This document shows, piece by piece, positions 17,494 to 26,594 of a DNA stretch of 64,000 bases (position 1 is its first letter; each line of letters begins with the position of its first letter). The notes under the pieces were generated by a model. That model saw nothing but the letters and a program-made list of their open reading frames with translations. It was not told where the DNA came from and ran no database searches. This stretch comes from Ovoidimarina sediminis (GTDB lineage: Bacteria > Pseudomonadota > Alphaproteobacteria > Rhodobacterales > Rhodobacteraceae). The stretch is from NCBI RefSeq assembly GCF_032586175.1, contig NZ_JAWHTE010000004.1, forward strand, positions 124,001 through 188,000, in the 5' to 3' direction. The position numbers were made by a program, and so were the translations under genes.

Positions 17494-19062
17494 ATGACAC
17501 TGAATTTGATGATGCCCGAAAAGACCGATTTGAGGCCGCGGATCACCGTATTCGGTGTCGGCGGGGCAGGCGGCAATGCCGTCAATAATATGATCGACAA
17601 GAAACTCGAAGGTGTGGAGTTCGTGGTGGCCAACACCGACGCGCAGGCCCTCGCGCAGTCCTCCGCCTCGAGCCGCATCCAGATGGGTGTGAAAGTCACC
17701 GAAGGCCTCGGCGCAGGCGCCCGGCCCACGGTTGGCGCGGCGGCAGCGGAAGAGACGATCGAAGAAATCGTCGATCACCTCGCCGGCGCGCACATGGCCT
17801 TCATCACCGCCGGTATGGGCGGCGGCACGGGCACGGGGGCTGCGCCGATCATCGCTCAGGCGGCGCGCGAACTCGGGGTTCTCACCGTCGGCGTCGTCAC
17901 CAAACCCTTCCAGTTCGAAGGCCAGAAGCGCATGCGCCAGGCCGAGGAAGGCGTTGAAGTTCTTCAAAAGATGGTCGACACGCTGATCATCATTCCGAAC
18001 CAGAACCTGTTCCGCCTCGCCAACGAGAAGACGACGTTTACCGAAGCGTTCTCGATGGCCGACGACGTGCTCTACCAGGGTGTGAAAGGCGTCACCGACC
18101 TGATGGTGCGCCCGGGCCTCATCAACCTCGATTTCGCCGACGTCCGCGCGGTGATGGACGAGATGGGCAAGGCCATGATGGGCACCGGCGAAGGCGAGGG
18201 CGAAGACCGCGCGATCCAGGCCGCCGAAAAGGCCATCGCCAACCCGCTCCTCGACGAGATCTCGCTAAAGGGCGCGAAAGGCGTTCTCATCAATATCACC
18301 GGTGGCACCGATCTCACCCTATTCGAACTCGACGAGGCGGCGAACCGGATCCGCGAAGAGGTCGACCCGGACGCCAACATCATCGTCGGCTCCACCCTCG
18401 ACGACGCAATGCAGGGCACCATGCGCGTCAGCGTCGTGGCCACCGGCATCGATGCCTCCGCGGATGTACACGAAACCCCCGTGCCGCGCCGTTCGATGGC
18501 CCAGCCGCTCGCCCACGCCCATGTCGAGGACGAGCCCGAGATGGCAGAGCCCGAGGCCGTCGTGGCCGAGGACACCGGCGAAGCGCCGGGCCTCTTCGAT
18601 CGCGAGCCCGAACCGGCGGCGGCCGACGAGCCCACCTTCTTCCGCTCCGAACGCAGCCGGGTCGAAGACGACCTGCCGCCCCCAGCTTACCAGCCGGAAC
18701 CGGTTGAGGCCCCGATGCCCCATGTCGCGGCAGAGGCCCCGGCGGCACCGCGCCCCGGCATGCCCTCGCCCGAGGCCATGGCCCGGCTTCAGGCCGCCGT
18801 CCGCAAAACGCCGGAAACCGTGGCCGAAACCGCCCCCCGGCGGCCCGCCGCCCCGGCCCCCCAGCCGGCCCAGGAACGGCCCCGCTTCGGCATCAACTCG
18901 CTGATCAACCGGATGACGGGGCACCCCTCCGAAGGTGCCGAACGCGCCTCCGCAACCATCCGCCGGCAGCCCCCGGTGCAGGCCGAACCCGATGCACCGG
19001 CCCCTGCACCGGAAGACGAACGGATCGAAATTCCGGCCTTCCTGAGGCGCCAGGCGAACTGA
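17494..19062 (+). CDS. ftsZ: cell division protein FtsZ
   Basis: FtsZ is the tubulin-like GTPase that forms the division ring. The 522-residue product has the N-terminal GVGGAGGNAVNNMI motif and the tubulin signature G109-GGTGTG-115. The T7-loop region NLDFADVRAVM, with the catalytic aspartates, is also present. After about residue 320 comes a long acidic and Pro/Ala-rich linker of about 180 residues, typical of alphaproteobacteria. It ends with a conserved terminal peptide, EIPAFLRRQ, that binds FtsA and other partners. A rho-independent terminator follows 25 bases after the stop. Confidence 0.98.
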   Translation: MTLNLMMPEKTDLRPRITVFGVGGAGGNAVNNMIDKKLEGVEFVVANTDAQALAQSSASSRIQMGVKVTEGLGAGARPTVGAAAAEETIEEIVDHLAGAHMAFITAGMGGGTGTGAAPIIAQAARELGVLTVGVVTKPFQFEGQKRMRQAEEGVEVLQKMVDTLIIIPNQNLFRLANEKTTFTEAFSMADDVLYQGVKGVTDLMVRPGLINLDFADVRAVMDEMGKAMMGTGEGEGEDRAIQAAEKAIANPLLDEISLKGAKGVLINITGGTDLTLFELDEAANRIREEVDPDANIIVGSTLDDAMQGTMRVSVVATGIDASADVHETPVPRRSMAQPLAHAHVEDEPEMAEPEAVVAEDTGEAPGLFDREPEPAAADEPTFFRSERSRVEDDLPPPAYQPEPVEAPMPHVAAEAPAAPRPGMPSPEAMARLQAAVRKTPETVAETAPRRPAAPAPQPAQERPRFGINSLINRMTGHPSEGAERASATIRRQPPVQAEPDAPAPAPEDERIEIPAFLRRQAN

Positions 19063-19087
19063 CGCCACGTCACAAATCTGCGGAATC

Positions 19088-19117
19088 GGGCCAGCACGCG
19101 CTGGCCCTTTTCTTTTG
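19088..19117 (+). terminator. rho-independent terminator after ftsZ
   Basis: A perfect 8-bp stem GGGCCAGC/GCTGGCCC with an ACGC loop (19088-19107) is followed directly by TTTTCTTTTG. This is the clearest intrinsic terminator in the window and marks the 3' end of the dcw transcription unit. lpxC therefore probably has its own promoter in 19118-19295. Confidence 0.88.
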
Positions 19118-19295
19118 TTATCAATGGGTTCCCGGCCGATTTTTCGGCTGTGCGCAGTTTGCCGCCCATCCTGCAATGCTTTGTTTCAGAAGGTTACAAT
19201 CTTTGAGTTGAGATTTGGGGCCTCCCTTCGTAATTCCCTCGGCAATGGCAAAGCGCAGACACAGCTGCGTGCTGGGACGAGATTGGGGCTGACCC

Positions 19296-20222
19296 GTGCA
19301 GACGACTTTGAAATCGCCCGTCACCTTCGTGGGCACCGGCCTCCATACCGGTTGCCCCGTACGGATGACGTTAAGCCCGGCTTCGGCCGAATTCGGTATC
19401 TGGTTCCGCCGGACCGATGTGCAGGATCGCGACAACCTAATCCCGGCCCGCTGGGATGCGGTGGTATCGGGTGAACTCTGCACCAAGATCGGCAATGCCG
19501 ACGGCATCACCGTTTCCACCATCGAACACGTGATGGCGGCCATTGCCGGTACGGGCATCCACAACGTTCTGATCGAACTCGACGGACCCGAAGTTCCCAT
19601 TCTCGATGGCAGCTCGGCGGAATTCGTCCGCGCGATCCTGGCCCGCGGCCTGCGGGAACAGGCCGCACCTCTGCGCGCCCTCGAAATCCTGGCCCCCGTC
19701 GAAGTCCGCAATGGCGAGGCGTTTGCCCGCCTCCTGCCGGCCACGGGGCTCGAGATCGATTTCTCGATCGATTTCGAAGATGCCGCCATCGGCCACCAGC
19801 ACAAGCGCCTCAACATGGCGAATGGCACCTTCGTGCACGAACTTTGCGACAGCCGCACCTTCTGCCGTCAGGCCGATGTCGATACGATGCAGGCCAACGG
19901 GCTCGCGCTCGGCGGCGCACCCGGCATCAACGCGGTGGTGTTCGAGGGCGACAAGGTGCTTTCCCCCGGCGGCCTCCGCCACGCGGACGAACCCGTGCGG
20001 CACAAGATGCTCGATGCGCTGGGCGATCTTGCGCTGGCCGGCGCGCCGATCCTCGGCCGCTATGAAGGGCACCGTTCGGGCCACGCCATGACGAACGCGC
20101 TCCTTCGCACGCTTTTCGCCCGCCCGGGCGCGCTCCGGATGGTCGAATGCACCCCGCTTCAGGCCGCCAGCCTGCCCGGAGCGGGTCTTACGCGCCACGA
20201 CGCACCGGCGCTTGCAGCCTGA
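19296..20222 (+). CDS. lpxC: UDP-3-O-acyl-N-acetylglucosamine deacetylase LpxC
   Basis: LpxC is the zinc-dependent deacetylase that commits UDP-GlcNAc to lipid A synthesis, so the organism makes LPS. The 308-residue protein starts with GTG (19296). Zinc ligands and catalytic residues are readable: H78 in STIEHVMAA, H236 and D240 in HKMLDALGD, and the catalytic H263 in GHRSGHAMTNALLR. The beginning VGTGLHTG is also typical. The gene sits after the ftsZ terminator and is followed by bamD after 75 bp. Confidence 0.97.
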   Translation: MQTTLKSPVTFVGTGLHTGCPVRMTLSPASAEFGIWFRRTDVQDRDNLIPARWDAVVSGELCTKIGNADGITVSTIEHVMAAIAGTGIHNVLIELDGPEVPILDGSSAEFVRAILARGLREQAAPLRALEILAPVEVRNGEAFARLLPATGLEIDFSIDFEDAAIGHQHKRLNMANGTFVHELCDSRTFCRQADVDTMQANGLALGGAPGINAVVFEGDKVLSPGGLRHADEPVRHKMLDALGDLALAGAPILGRYEGHRSGHAMTNALLRTLFARPGALRMVECTPLQAASLPGAGLTRHDAPALAA

Positions 20223-20297
20223 TCCTGAAATCGCGTTTGGCACCGTCATTTTATGTGCTAGACCCACCTCTACGTTTTGGGGCGGCCAGGCGCGGTG

Positions 20298-21155
20298 ATG
20301 GGCGGTTTTAAGAAAGTTCGAACTCTCGGCCTTGCGGTCGTGGCGCTGACGGCGCTCGGTGGCTGCGGCGGCGGCGGGTTCCTCGGATTCGGCGGCGGGC
20401 GCCAACCCGATCTCGAAACCCTCTCGGCGCAGCAGATCTATCAGCGCGGGGAAGTGGAACTCGCATCGCGCGACTATGACGACGCGGCAGAACTCTTTGG
20501 CGAGGTCGAACGCCTCTATCCCTATTCCGAATGGGCCAAGCGCGCTTTGATCATGCAGGCCTTCGCGTTCCACCGTGACCGCGATTACGAGGCCAGCCGC
20601 GCCGCCGCGCAGCGCTACATCGATTTCTTCCCCGCCGATGACGACGCGGCCTATGCGCAATACATCATCGCGCTCAGCTATTACGATCAGGTCGACGACG
20701 TGGGTCGCGACCAGGGCGTCACCTTCCAGGCACTCCAGTCGCTCCGCACGGTGATCGAGCGCTATCCCGACACCGAATTCGCCCGCTCCTCGATCCTGAA
20801 ATTCGATCTCGCCTTCGATCAGCTCGCGGCGAAGGAGATGGAGGTGGGGCGCTACTACCTCAAGCGCGGCCATTACCTCGCGGCGGTCAACCGCTTCCGC
20901 GTGGTGGTGGAGGATTTCCAGACCACGACCCAAACGCCCGAGGCCCTGCACCGCCTGGTTGAAAGCTATCTCTCGCTCGGCCTGACGGACGAGGCGCAGA
21001 CGGCCGGCGCGATCCTCGGCCACAACTTCCGCTCGACCGAATGGTACGAGGACAGCTACGCTCTTCTCACGGGCCGCGGGCTCACGCCCGAGGCGCGCGG
21101 CGATGGCTGGCTGCGCCGGATCTACCGCCAGACGATCCGCGGCGAGTGGCTCTGA
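20298..21155 (+). CDS. bamD: outer membrane protein assembly factor BamD (lipoprotein)
   Basis: BamD is the essential lipoprotein of the beta-barrel assembly machine. The 285-residue precursor has a lipoprotein signal with the lipobox LGGC at about residues 22-25, a glycine-rich linker, and then TPR-like repeats (YQRGEVELASRDYDDAAELFGEVERLYPYS, read in parts). The start at ATG 20298 was preferred to an upstream in-frame TTG because it puts the basic residues and hydrophobic core directly at the N-terminus. Its position after lpxC and before recN is common in Rhodobacterales. Confidence 0.93.
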   Translation: MGGFKKVRTLGLAVVALTALGGCGGGGFLGFGGGRQPDLETLSAQQIYQRGEVELASRDYDDAAELFGEVERLYPYSEWAKRALIMQAFAFHRDRDYEASRAAAQRYIDFFPADDDAAYAQYIIALSYYDQVDDVGRDQGVTFQALQSLRTVIERYPDTEFARSSILKFDLAFDQLAAKEMEVGRYYLKRGHYLAAVNRFRVVVEDFQTTTQTPEALHRLVESYLSLGLTDEAQTAGAILGHNFRSTEWYEDSYALLTGRGLTPEARGDGWLRRIYRQTIRGEWL

Positions 21156-21174
21156 CCGGCGGGACGGCGCCCCG

Positions 21175-22833
21175 GTGCTCACACAGCTCGACATCCGCGA
21201 CATCCTGATCATCGACCGGCTGGACCTTGCCTTCCAGCCGGGCCTCAACGTGCTGACCGGCGAAACCGGGGCAGGGAAGTCCATCCTGCTCGATGCCCTC
21301 GGCTTCGTCCTCGGCTGGCGCGGGCGCGCCGATCTCGTCCGCCAGGGTGCGGCCCAGGGCGAGGTGACGGCGGTCTTCGATCTCGCCTTCGATCACCCCG
21401 CCCGCGCGATCCTCGACGAGGCGGGGCTCCCGGCGGAGGACGATCTCATCATCCGCCGCGTCAACACCTCCGAGGGCCGCAAGACCGCCTGGGTCAACGA
21501 CCGCCGCGTCTCTGGCGAGGTGCTGCGCCAGCTTTCTGACAGCCTCGTCGAACTCCACGGCCAGCATGACGACAGGGGTCTCCTGAACCCCCGCGGCCAC
21601 CGCGCATTGCTCGACGCCTTCGGCGGGCTCGAAGGCGGGCGCGTCGCCACCCGCGCCGCCTGGCGCGCCGCCGCCGCCGCCCGCGCGGGCCTTGCCGAGG
21701 CCGAAGCCCGGCTCGAGTCCCTGAAGGCGGAGGAGGAGTTTCTCCGCCACGCCGTTGCCGAACTCGAGGATCTCGCCCCCGAGCCGGGCGAGGATACCGC
21801 TCTCGACACCGAACGCCGCCTGATGCAGGGCGCCGAAAAGATCCGCGAAGACGTGGCCCGCGCCCACGCCGCCCTCGGCCCCGAAGGGGCCGAAGGCCCC
21901 GTCACCGACGCCGCACGCTGGCTCGAGGCGGCGGCGTCCCGCGCCGAGGGGCTGCTCGACGGCCCGATCGAGGCCGTGGCCCGCGCGCTCACCGAACTCG
22001 GCGAGGCGCAGGACGGGGTGCGCCGCGCGCTCGATGCGCTCGATGCCGATCCCGCCCGGCTCGAGGCGGTCGAGGAACGGCTGTTCGCGATCCGCGCGCT
22101 CGCGCGCAAGCACGGGGTCCGACCCGACGATCTGGGCCAGGTGCGCGAGGATCTGCGCGCCCGCCTCGCCGCCCTCGACGGCGGCGCGGCGGATCTCAAG
22201 GCGCTCCGCAAGGCGGCCGAAGACGCCGACACCGCCTATGCCACAGCGGCGGCGGATCTGGCCCTGGCCCGCGCGGCGGCCGCGAAACGGCTCGATGCGG
22301 CCATGGCCGGCGAACTCGCGCCCCTGAAGATGGAACGCGCGGCCTTCCGCGTGGTGATCGCGCCGGGCGAACCGGGCCCCGAGGGCACCGATACCGTCAC
22401 CTTCACGGTCGCCACCAACCCCGGCGCCCCGCCGGGGCCCCTGTCGAAGATCGCCTCGGGCGGGGAACTCAGCCGCTTCCTCCTCGCCCTCAAGGTCTGC
22501 CTGACGAAGGGCACCACCGGCCTCACGCTCATCTTCGACGAGATCGACCGCGGCGTGGGCGGGGCCACGGCGGATGCGGTGGGCCGCCGCCTCGCGGCAC
22601 TCGCGGCCGACGCGCAGGTCCTTGTCGTCACCCACTCGCCGCAGGTGGCGGCGGCGGGCGCCCATCACTGGCGGGTGGAGAAAACCGTGACCGGCGACAC
22701 CACGCTTTCCTCGGTCGCCGCCCTCGACGCCGCCGCCCGGGTCGACGAGATCGCCCGCATGCTCGCCGGCGACACGGTCACCGACGAGGCCCGCGCCGCG
22801 GCCCGCGCGCTTCTCGATGCGGCCCCGGGCTGA
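21175..22833 (+). CDS. recN: DNA repair protein RecN
   Basis: RecN is an SMC-like ATPase of double-strand break repair. The 552-residue product begins LTQLDIRDILIIDRLDL and has the Walker A motif GETGAGKS near residue 35. A central alanine-rich coiled-coil region (about 150-350) precedes the ABC signature KIASGGELSRFLLALK and the Walker B LIFDEIDRGVGG. GTG 21175 was chosen because it starts exactly at the conserved N-terminus, 19 bases after bamD; longer starts would overlap bamD. Confidence 0.95.
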   Translation: MLTQLDIRDILIIDRLDLAFQPGLNVLTGETGAGKSILLDALGFVLGWRGRADLVRQGAAQGEVTAVFDLAFDHPARAILDEAGLPAEDDLIIRRVNTSEGRKTAWVNDRRVSGEVLRQLSDSLVELHGQHDDRGLLNPRGHRALLDAFGGLEGGRVATRAAWRAAAAARAGLAEAEARLESLKAEEEFLRHAVAELEDLAPEPGEDTALDTERRLMQGAEKIREDVARAHAALGPEGAEGPVTDAARWLEAAASRAEGLLDGPIEAVARALTELGEAQDGVRRALDALDADPARLEAVEERLFAIRALARKHGVRPDDLGQVREDLRARLAALDGGAADLKALRKAAEDADTAYATAAADLALARAAAAKRLDAAMAGELAPLKMERAAFRVVIAPGEPGPEGTDTVTFTVATNPGAPPGPLSKIASGGELSRFLLALKVCLTKGTTGLTLIFDEIDRGVGGATADAVGRRLAALAADAQVLVVTHSPQVAAAGAHHWRVEKTVTGDTTLSSVAALDAAARVDEIARMLAGDTVTDEARAAARALLDAAPG

Positions 22834-22840
22834 TCCACCC

Positions 22841-22904
22841 CTTCATTTTGGCAGAAATACTCCGGGGGGCCGCCCGGCACGGGCGGCGGGGGCAGCGCCC
22901 CCTC
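22841..22904 (-). repeat. REP-like dispersed repeat, full copy in reverse orientation (copy b)
   Basis: Reading the minus strand, this element starts with a GGGGGC/GCCCCC hairpin. A second stem follows (GCCGCCCG/CGGGCGGC, TGC loop), then CCCCGGAGTATTT and GCCAAAATGAAG. It differs by one base from the copy at 49067-49130 over 64 bases. It lies between convergent genes recN and the secreted-protein gene, so its two hairpins could act as a bidirectional 3' end. Confidence 0.85.
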
Positions 22905-22924
22905 CGCCGCGGAAAACCCCGCGC

Positions 22925-23650
22925 TCAGTCCCCCAGCCGCCCCTCCCGGCCCAAGAGATGCACCAGCCGGATGAATTTCTCCGCATCCACTACCATCCGC
23001 GCCCTCAGCCGTGCTCCGATCCGGCCCTCGCCGATCTCGCGGAAGCCGCCGCCCGTCACCCGCGTGTCGAACACAGCGAATTCAGGCGGGATGCGGATAC
23101 AGTTCTCTTCCTCGCCCAGCGCCTCGTTCAGCGACGCCCCCAACTCCCGCGTCAGCCGCTCGGTCCAGCCGGTGACATTCAGGAACGCACCGGTCAGCCC
23201 GTCGGGCCTCAGCTTCGCCGAAACCACCCGCATCTGCAGGCACCCGGCCCGGATCTCGCCCCGAAGCCGCACCGTCACATCCGCCGTCTGCCGCAAAAGC
23301 TCGATCCGCGAGGCCGCGTCATCCCCGGGGCAGGCCCAGCGCCGGAACTGAAGCTGGCCTTCCAGCACAAGCTCCGCCCCCTCTGCCCGCCCGCCGGTCA
23401 CCGCCACCGCCGTCCGCTCCTCGCAGGTTTCCGACACGACCTGCGACAGAAGCCCCGGCAGGTTGTCCTGAATCTGCCCCAGATCGCCGTCGAAGGTCAG
23501 CACCACCTCGGTCTCGTCGGCGGCCACCAGCGTCACCGACATCGGAATGGTGAACCGCACCCCCTCAAGCTCGACGATCTCCCGGAACGGCACCGGATCG
23601 GCAAGGGCGGGCAGGGCGCTGAGACACAGGACGGCAAGGGCACGCAACAT
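22925..23650 (-). CDS. secreted protein of unknown function
   Basis: I do not recognise this 241-residue protein. A Sec signal peptide is clear (MLRALAVLCLSALPALA, probable cleavage before DPVPF). The mature part has four cysteines (in SETCEER, RRWACPG, RAGCLQM and EENCIRI), enough for two disulfide bonds in the periplasm. The rest looks like mixed alpha/beta sequence without obvious catalytic motifs. It is convergent with recN and sits 33 bases downstream of the MFS gene on the same strand, so the two may be co-transcribed. Confidence 0.75.
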   Translation of the reverse strand: MLRALAVLCLSALPALADPVPFREIVELEGVRFTIPMSVTLVAADETEVVLTFDGDLGQIQDNLPGLLSQVVSETCEERTAVAVTGGRAEGAELVLEGQLQFRRWACPGDDAASRIELLRQTADVTVRLRGEIRAGCLQMRVVSAKLRPDGLTGAFLNVTGWTERLTRELGASLNEALGEEENCIRIPPEFAVFDTRVTGGGFREIGEGRIGARLRARMVVDAEKFIRLVHLLGREGRLGD

Positions 23651-23683
23651 GGGCGCCAGACTACCGGCTTTCCCGGCGCGGGT

Positions 23684-24919
23684 TCAACGCTTCTGCTCGC
23701 GCAGGCTGCGCAGAAGCCTGCCGATCTGGAACGAGGTGCGCGGGGCATAGATATAGGGCGTCCGCTCCTCCGTGGGCGCGGGCCGCGCCCGCATCCGGAT
23801 CAGGCCGAAGACGATCAGCGCAACATGCGCCCCCGACATGAACCACAGCATCGCCGCCGGCCCCATCGCGTCGATCAGAAGCGACGAGGTATAGGGCGCC
23901 GCGATCGCCCCTAGCGCGTAAAGGAACATAAGGGCCGCCGACAATTCCACCCGCTCGTGATCCATCGCGAAGTCATGGGCATGGGCGGTCGAAACGGAAT
24001 AGACCGGGAAGGTCGAAAACCCGATCACCGCCGAGGCCGCAATCACCGCCGTCCCCGAACTGCCAAGCCCGGTCAGAAGCGATGTTCCAACCGTCGCCGC
24101 CACCGCCATCACCGACAGCCCGATCAGAACCCAGCGCCGGTCATAGCGGTCCGCTGCCCAGCCCGCGGGGTACTGGCACAGCGCACCGCCCAGCACGAAA
24201 GCGGCCAGAAAGCCCGCGATCTGGTCGGTCGACAGGCCCACTTCCACGCCGTAGACCGGCCCGACCATCCGGAACGACGCCGTGGTCAGCCCCGCCACCA
24301 CGACTCCGACGGCGGCCAGGGGCGACCGCGCCCAGGCCAGTGTCGGCCTCAGCCGCGGCGCTTCCGGGATCGCGGGCTGGGTCGCACGCGTCAGCGTCAG
24401 CGGCAGAAGCGCGGCACAACAGACGATCGCAAGCAGGTTGTAGGCCACGTAGGACGCGGGCTCGAGCACCCCGATGATCAGCTGCGCGGCCAGCGACCCG
24501 CCGATATCCACCACGCGGTAGGTGCCCATCGCGCGCCCGCGCGTCTCGTTCGTCACCTTCGCCTGCAACCAGCTTTCGATGATCGTGTAGCATCCGGCGA
24601 CACAGAACCCCGACAGCACCCGCATTCCCGCCCAGGCCCAGGGATCGACGATCATCATATGCGCCATGATCCCGATCGTGCCCGCGGCGGTGAAGGCGGC
24701 GAAGGCGCGGCTCAGCCCCACCTGTCCCATCACCCGGGGTGCCCACCAGCAGCCGATGAAGAAGCCCACGAAATGGGCCGAACCCAGAAGGCCGATCTCG
24801 CCCCGCGAAAAGCCAAGCTCGAGGCCCGAGATCGCGTCAAGCGGCGCGATCCCGCCGGAGCCGAGCTGCAGCAGCACGACCGACAGGAAGAGGGCGGCAA
24901 AGGAAATCAGTAGGCGCAT
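23684..24919 (-). CDS. MFS transporter
   Basis: This 411-residue inner membrane protein has about twelve hydrophobic helices, split by a central polar loop (LTRATQPAIPEAPRLRP near residue 190). It shows the MFS loop 2-3 pattern in GCWWAPRVMGQVG and GWAADRYDRRWVL in the second half. The substrate cannot be read from sequence. It resembles the small-molecule/drug exporter branch often annotated YcaD-like. The C-terminus is basic. It stands alone apart from the downstream secreted-protein gene. Confidence 0.88.
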   Translation of the reverse strand: MRLLISFAALFLSVVLLQLGSGGIAPLDAISGLELGFSRGEIGLLGSAHFVGFFIGCWWAPRVMGQVGLSRAFAAFTAAGTIGIMAHMMIVDPWAWAGMRVLSGFCVAGCYTIIESWLQAKVTNETRGRAMGTYRVVDIGGSLAAQLIIGVLEPASYVAYNLLAIVCCAALLPLTLTRATQPAIPEAPRLRPTLAWARSPLAAVGVVVAGLTTASFRMVGPVYGVEVGLSTDQIAGFLAAFVLGGALCQYPAGWAADRYDRRWVLIGLSVMAVAATVGTSLLTGLGSSGTAVIAASAVIGFSTFPVYSVSTAHAHDFAMDHERVELSAALMFLYALGAIAAPYTSSLLIDAMGPAAMLWFMSGAHVALIVFGLIRMRARPAPTEERTPYIYAPRTSFQIGRLLRSLREQKR

Positions 24920-24981
24920 GGGTGCGGGGCGGGGGTCCGTTCGAAAGTGCTCCCACCCTGACGCCCCGGCGCGTCCGGTCT

Positions 24982-25017
24982 GTCCCGAACTCGACGGCGA
25001 TCCGTCGCTTTCGGGAC
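24982..25017. repeat. 36-bp near-perfect palindrome
   Basis: The arms GTCCCGAA and TTCGGGAC enclose a 2-base internal bulge and an inner stem CGACGG/CCGTCG with a 4-base loop. It lies between the DUF4242 gene and the MFS gene, both transcribed leftwards, so it could be the 3' end of the DUF4242 transcript. No T-run is present on either side. A second, less regular inverted repeat (GGGTCAGGC at 25046-25054 and GCCTGACCC at 25084-25092) lies beside it. Confidence 0.7.
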
Positions 25018-25110
25018 ATCGCCCCCGCTCAGGGCGCGTTGCGTCGGGTCAGGCCGCGCCTCCGAGGCATGGGTGGAAGACGCGCCTGACCCTTCTGCAA
25101 AGACGCGGGC

Positions 25111-25380
25111 TCAGGTCGGTGATGGCAAATCCATCGCCTCGACGACACGCGTATAGGGCAAACCCGCCGCATCGTTCAGGCTTTGAACCTGGCCTGCGCT
25201 TTCTCCGTCGAAGAGGCAGAAGCAGCGCCCGTCGCCGGGCGAGAACACAGAGCGGATATACGAAATATCCTGCCCCTCCGCCGACATCCGGGCCGCCGTC
25301 TGAATGGCGGCCTGCTGCGCCTTTCCGAGGTCCTCCATGGAAATGCCGGCAAGATCCCGTTCCACCATGTAACACGTCAT
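25111..25380 (-). CDS. DUF4242 (SCO4226-like) family protein
   Basis: This 89-residue protein begins MTCYMVERDLAGISMEDLGKAQ and matches the small ferredoxin-like DUF4242 family, of which one Streptomyces member (SCO4226) binds nickel. Landmarks are YMVERDLPGI-type start, the central VSYIRSVFSP-like strand (here ISYIRSVFSPGDGRCFCLFD) and the C-terminal AAGLPYTRVVEAMDL. The ATG at 25380 was chosen over an upstream in-frame start because GGGGGGACAG lies 6 bases before it and the family begins there. It is divergent from the LysR gene, so that regulator may control it. Confidence 0.78.
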   Translation of the reverse strand: MTCYMVERDLAGISMEDLGKAQQAAIQTAARMSAEGQDISYIRSVFSPGDGRCFCLFDGESAGQVQSLNDAAGLPYTRVVEAMDLPSPT

Positions 25381-25607
25381 CTTCTGTCCCCCCGAAGCTG
25401 TTCCGGCATCTCGGCCGCGGATCACGTTCCGGCCCGGGTCCGGCGCAAATCCGAACCCTCGGGTTCAGCAGAACATGGATACCCGCGCCCCGGAACTGAA
25501 ACTCCGTCATCGATCCATTCCCGGAAGTTTGGATGATCCGTGCGAGACTGCGCCATCCGTGCTAGGCTTCGCGCCGGTCGGTCGCGCAGATTGAGGGGGA
25601 CAGTCCC

Positions 25608-26486
25608 GTGGAGATGACCCAGATCCGCTATGTCATCGCGGCGGCGGAGCACTTGAACTTCACCAAGGCCGCAAGCGCCTGCAACGTCACCCAGCCCGCA
25701 CTGACAAAGGGCATCCGCGCGCTCGAGGATGAACTCGGCACGCCGCTCTTCTCCCGCGAGGGCCGGCGCATCCTTCTCACCAAATTCGGCAAGTCGATGC
25801 TGCCGCATCTCTGCGACATCTCCGAACACGCGGAAACCACCAAGGCGCTCGCCCGCGACTACCGTCTTCTCAACAAGGCACCGATCCGGCTCGGGGTCGT
25901 CTCGACGCTCGGGTACCTCCGGCTGGCACAGTTCCTCTCCGAATTCTACCGCGCTCACCAAAGCGTCGAGATCGCGCTCACCGAAGCCCCGCAAACCCAG
26001 CTTGTCGCCCAGCTCGACCGGGGCGAGATCGACGCGGCCATCCTGTCGAAAACCGAAGAGATCGCGCGCGATTACAACGTCCACACGCTTTATACCGAGC
26101 GCTACGTCGTCACCTTTCCCCCGGGCCACCGGCTCGCGCAGACAAACGCGGTCCCGCTCAGGGAACTCTCGGGCGAAAACTACGTCGATCGTCTCTCGTG
26201 CGAGCTGCGCGACATGGTGTTGGCGGTCCTCGACGCCGAACGGATCGAACTTTACGCCCGCTTCCGCTCAGAACGCGAAGACTGGGTGCAGGCGATGGTG
26301 CACGCCGGCATCGGTTTCGCCTTCATGCCGGAATACTCGGTCACCCTGCCGGGGCTCGTCCAGCCCCCGCTGGTCGAGCCGAGCCTGGCGCGCGAGGTCT
26401 CCCTCGTCACCGTGCCCGGGCGCAAGCACCCGCCCGCCTTCAATGCCATGGCCCGCCGCCTGCACACCTTCCCCTGGCCCGACTGA
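25608..26486 (+). CDS. LysR family transcriptional regulator
   Basis: This 292-residue LysR-type regulator has an N-terminal winged helix (residues 1-60, IRYVIAAAEHLNFTKAASACNVTQPALTKGIRALEDELGTPLF read in parts) and a periplasmic-binding-like effector domain. The GTG at 25608 is preceded by GAGGGGGA at 8 bases. The recognition helix has a lysine (ALTKGI) where SRxI is more usual. It is divergent from the DUF4242 gene across 227 bp. The upstream region has a direct repeat ATCCGTGC at 25536-25543 and 25555-25562. The effector is unknown. Confidence 0.92.
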   Translation: MEMTQIRYVIAAAEHLNFTKAASACNVTQPALTKGIRALEDELGTPLFSREGRRILLTKFGKSMLPHLCDISEHAETTKALARDYRLLNKAPIRLGVVSTLGYLRLAQFLSEFYRAHQSVEIALTEAPQTQLVAQLDRGEIDAAILSKTEEIARDYNVHTLYTERYVVTFPPGHRLAQTNAVPLRELSGENYVDRLSCELRDMVLAVLDAERIELYARFRSEREDWVQAMVHAGIGFAFMPEYSVTLPGLVQPPLVEPSLAREVSLVTVPGRKHPPAFNAMARRLHTFPWPD

Positions 26487-26594
26487 GCAGGGGCGCGCCT
26501 GTACCGCGCCCGAACGCTCCAATCCATTGCTTTCCCCGGCTCATTTCGCCATGATCCCGCCAGCGAAAAGGGATGGCGTCTTGAGTTAACTTTG

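Noticed and set aside
26488..26515. GGGCGCG...CGCGCCC inverted repeat just after the LysR gene, considered as a rho-independent terminator.
   Set aside because: The stem is short and no T-run follows. It may be chance pairing in GC-rich sequence, so it was not listed.
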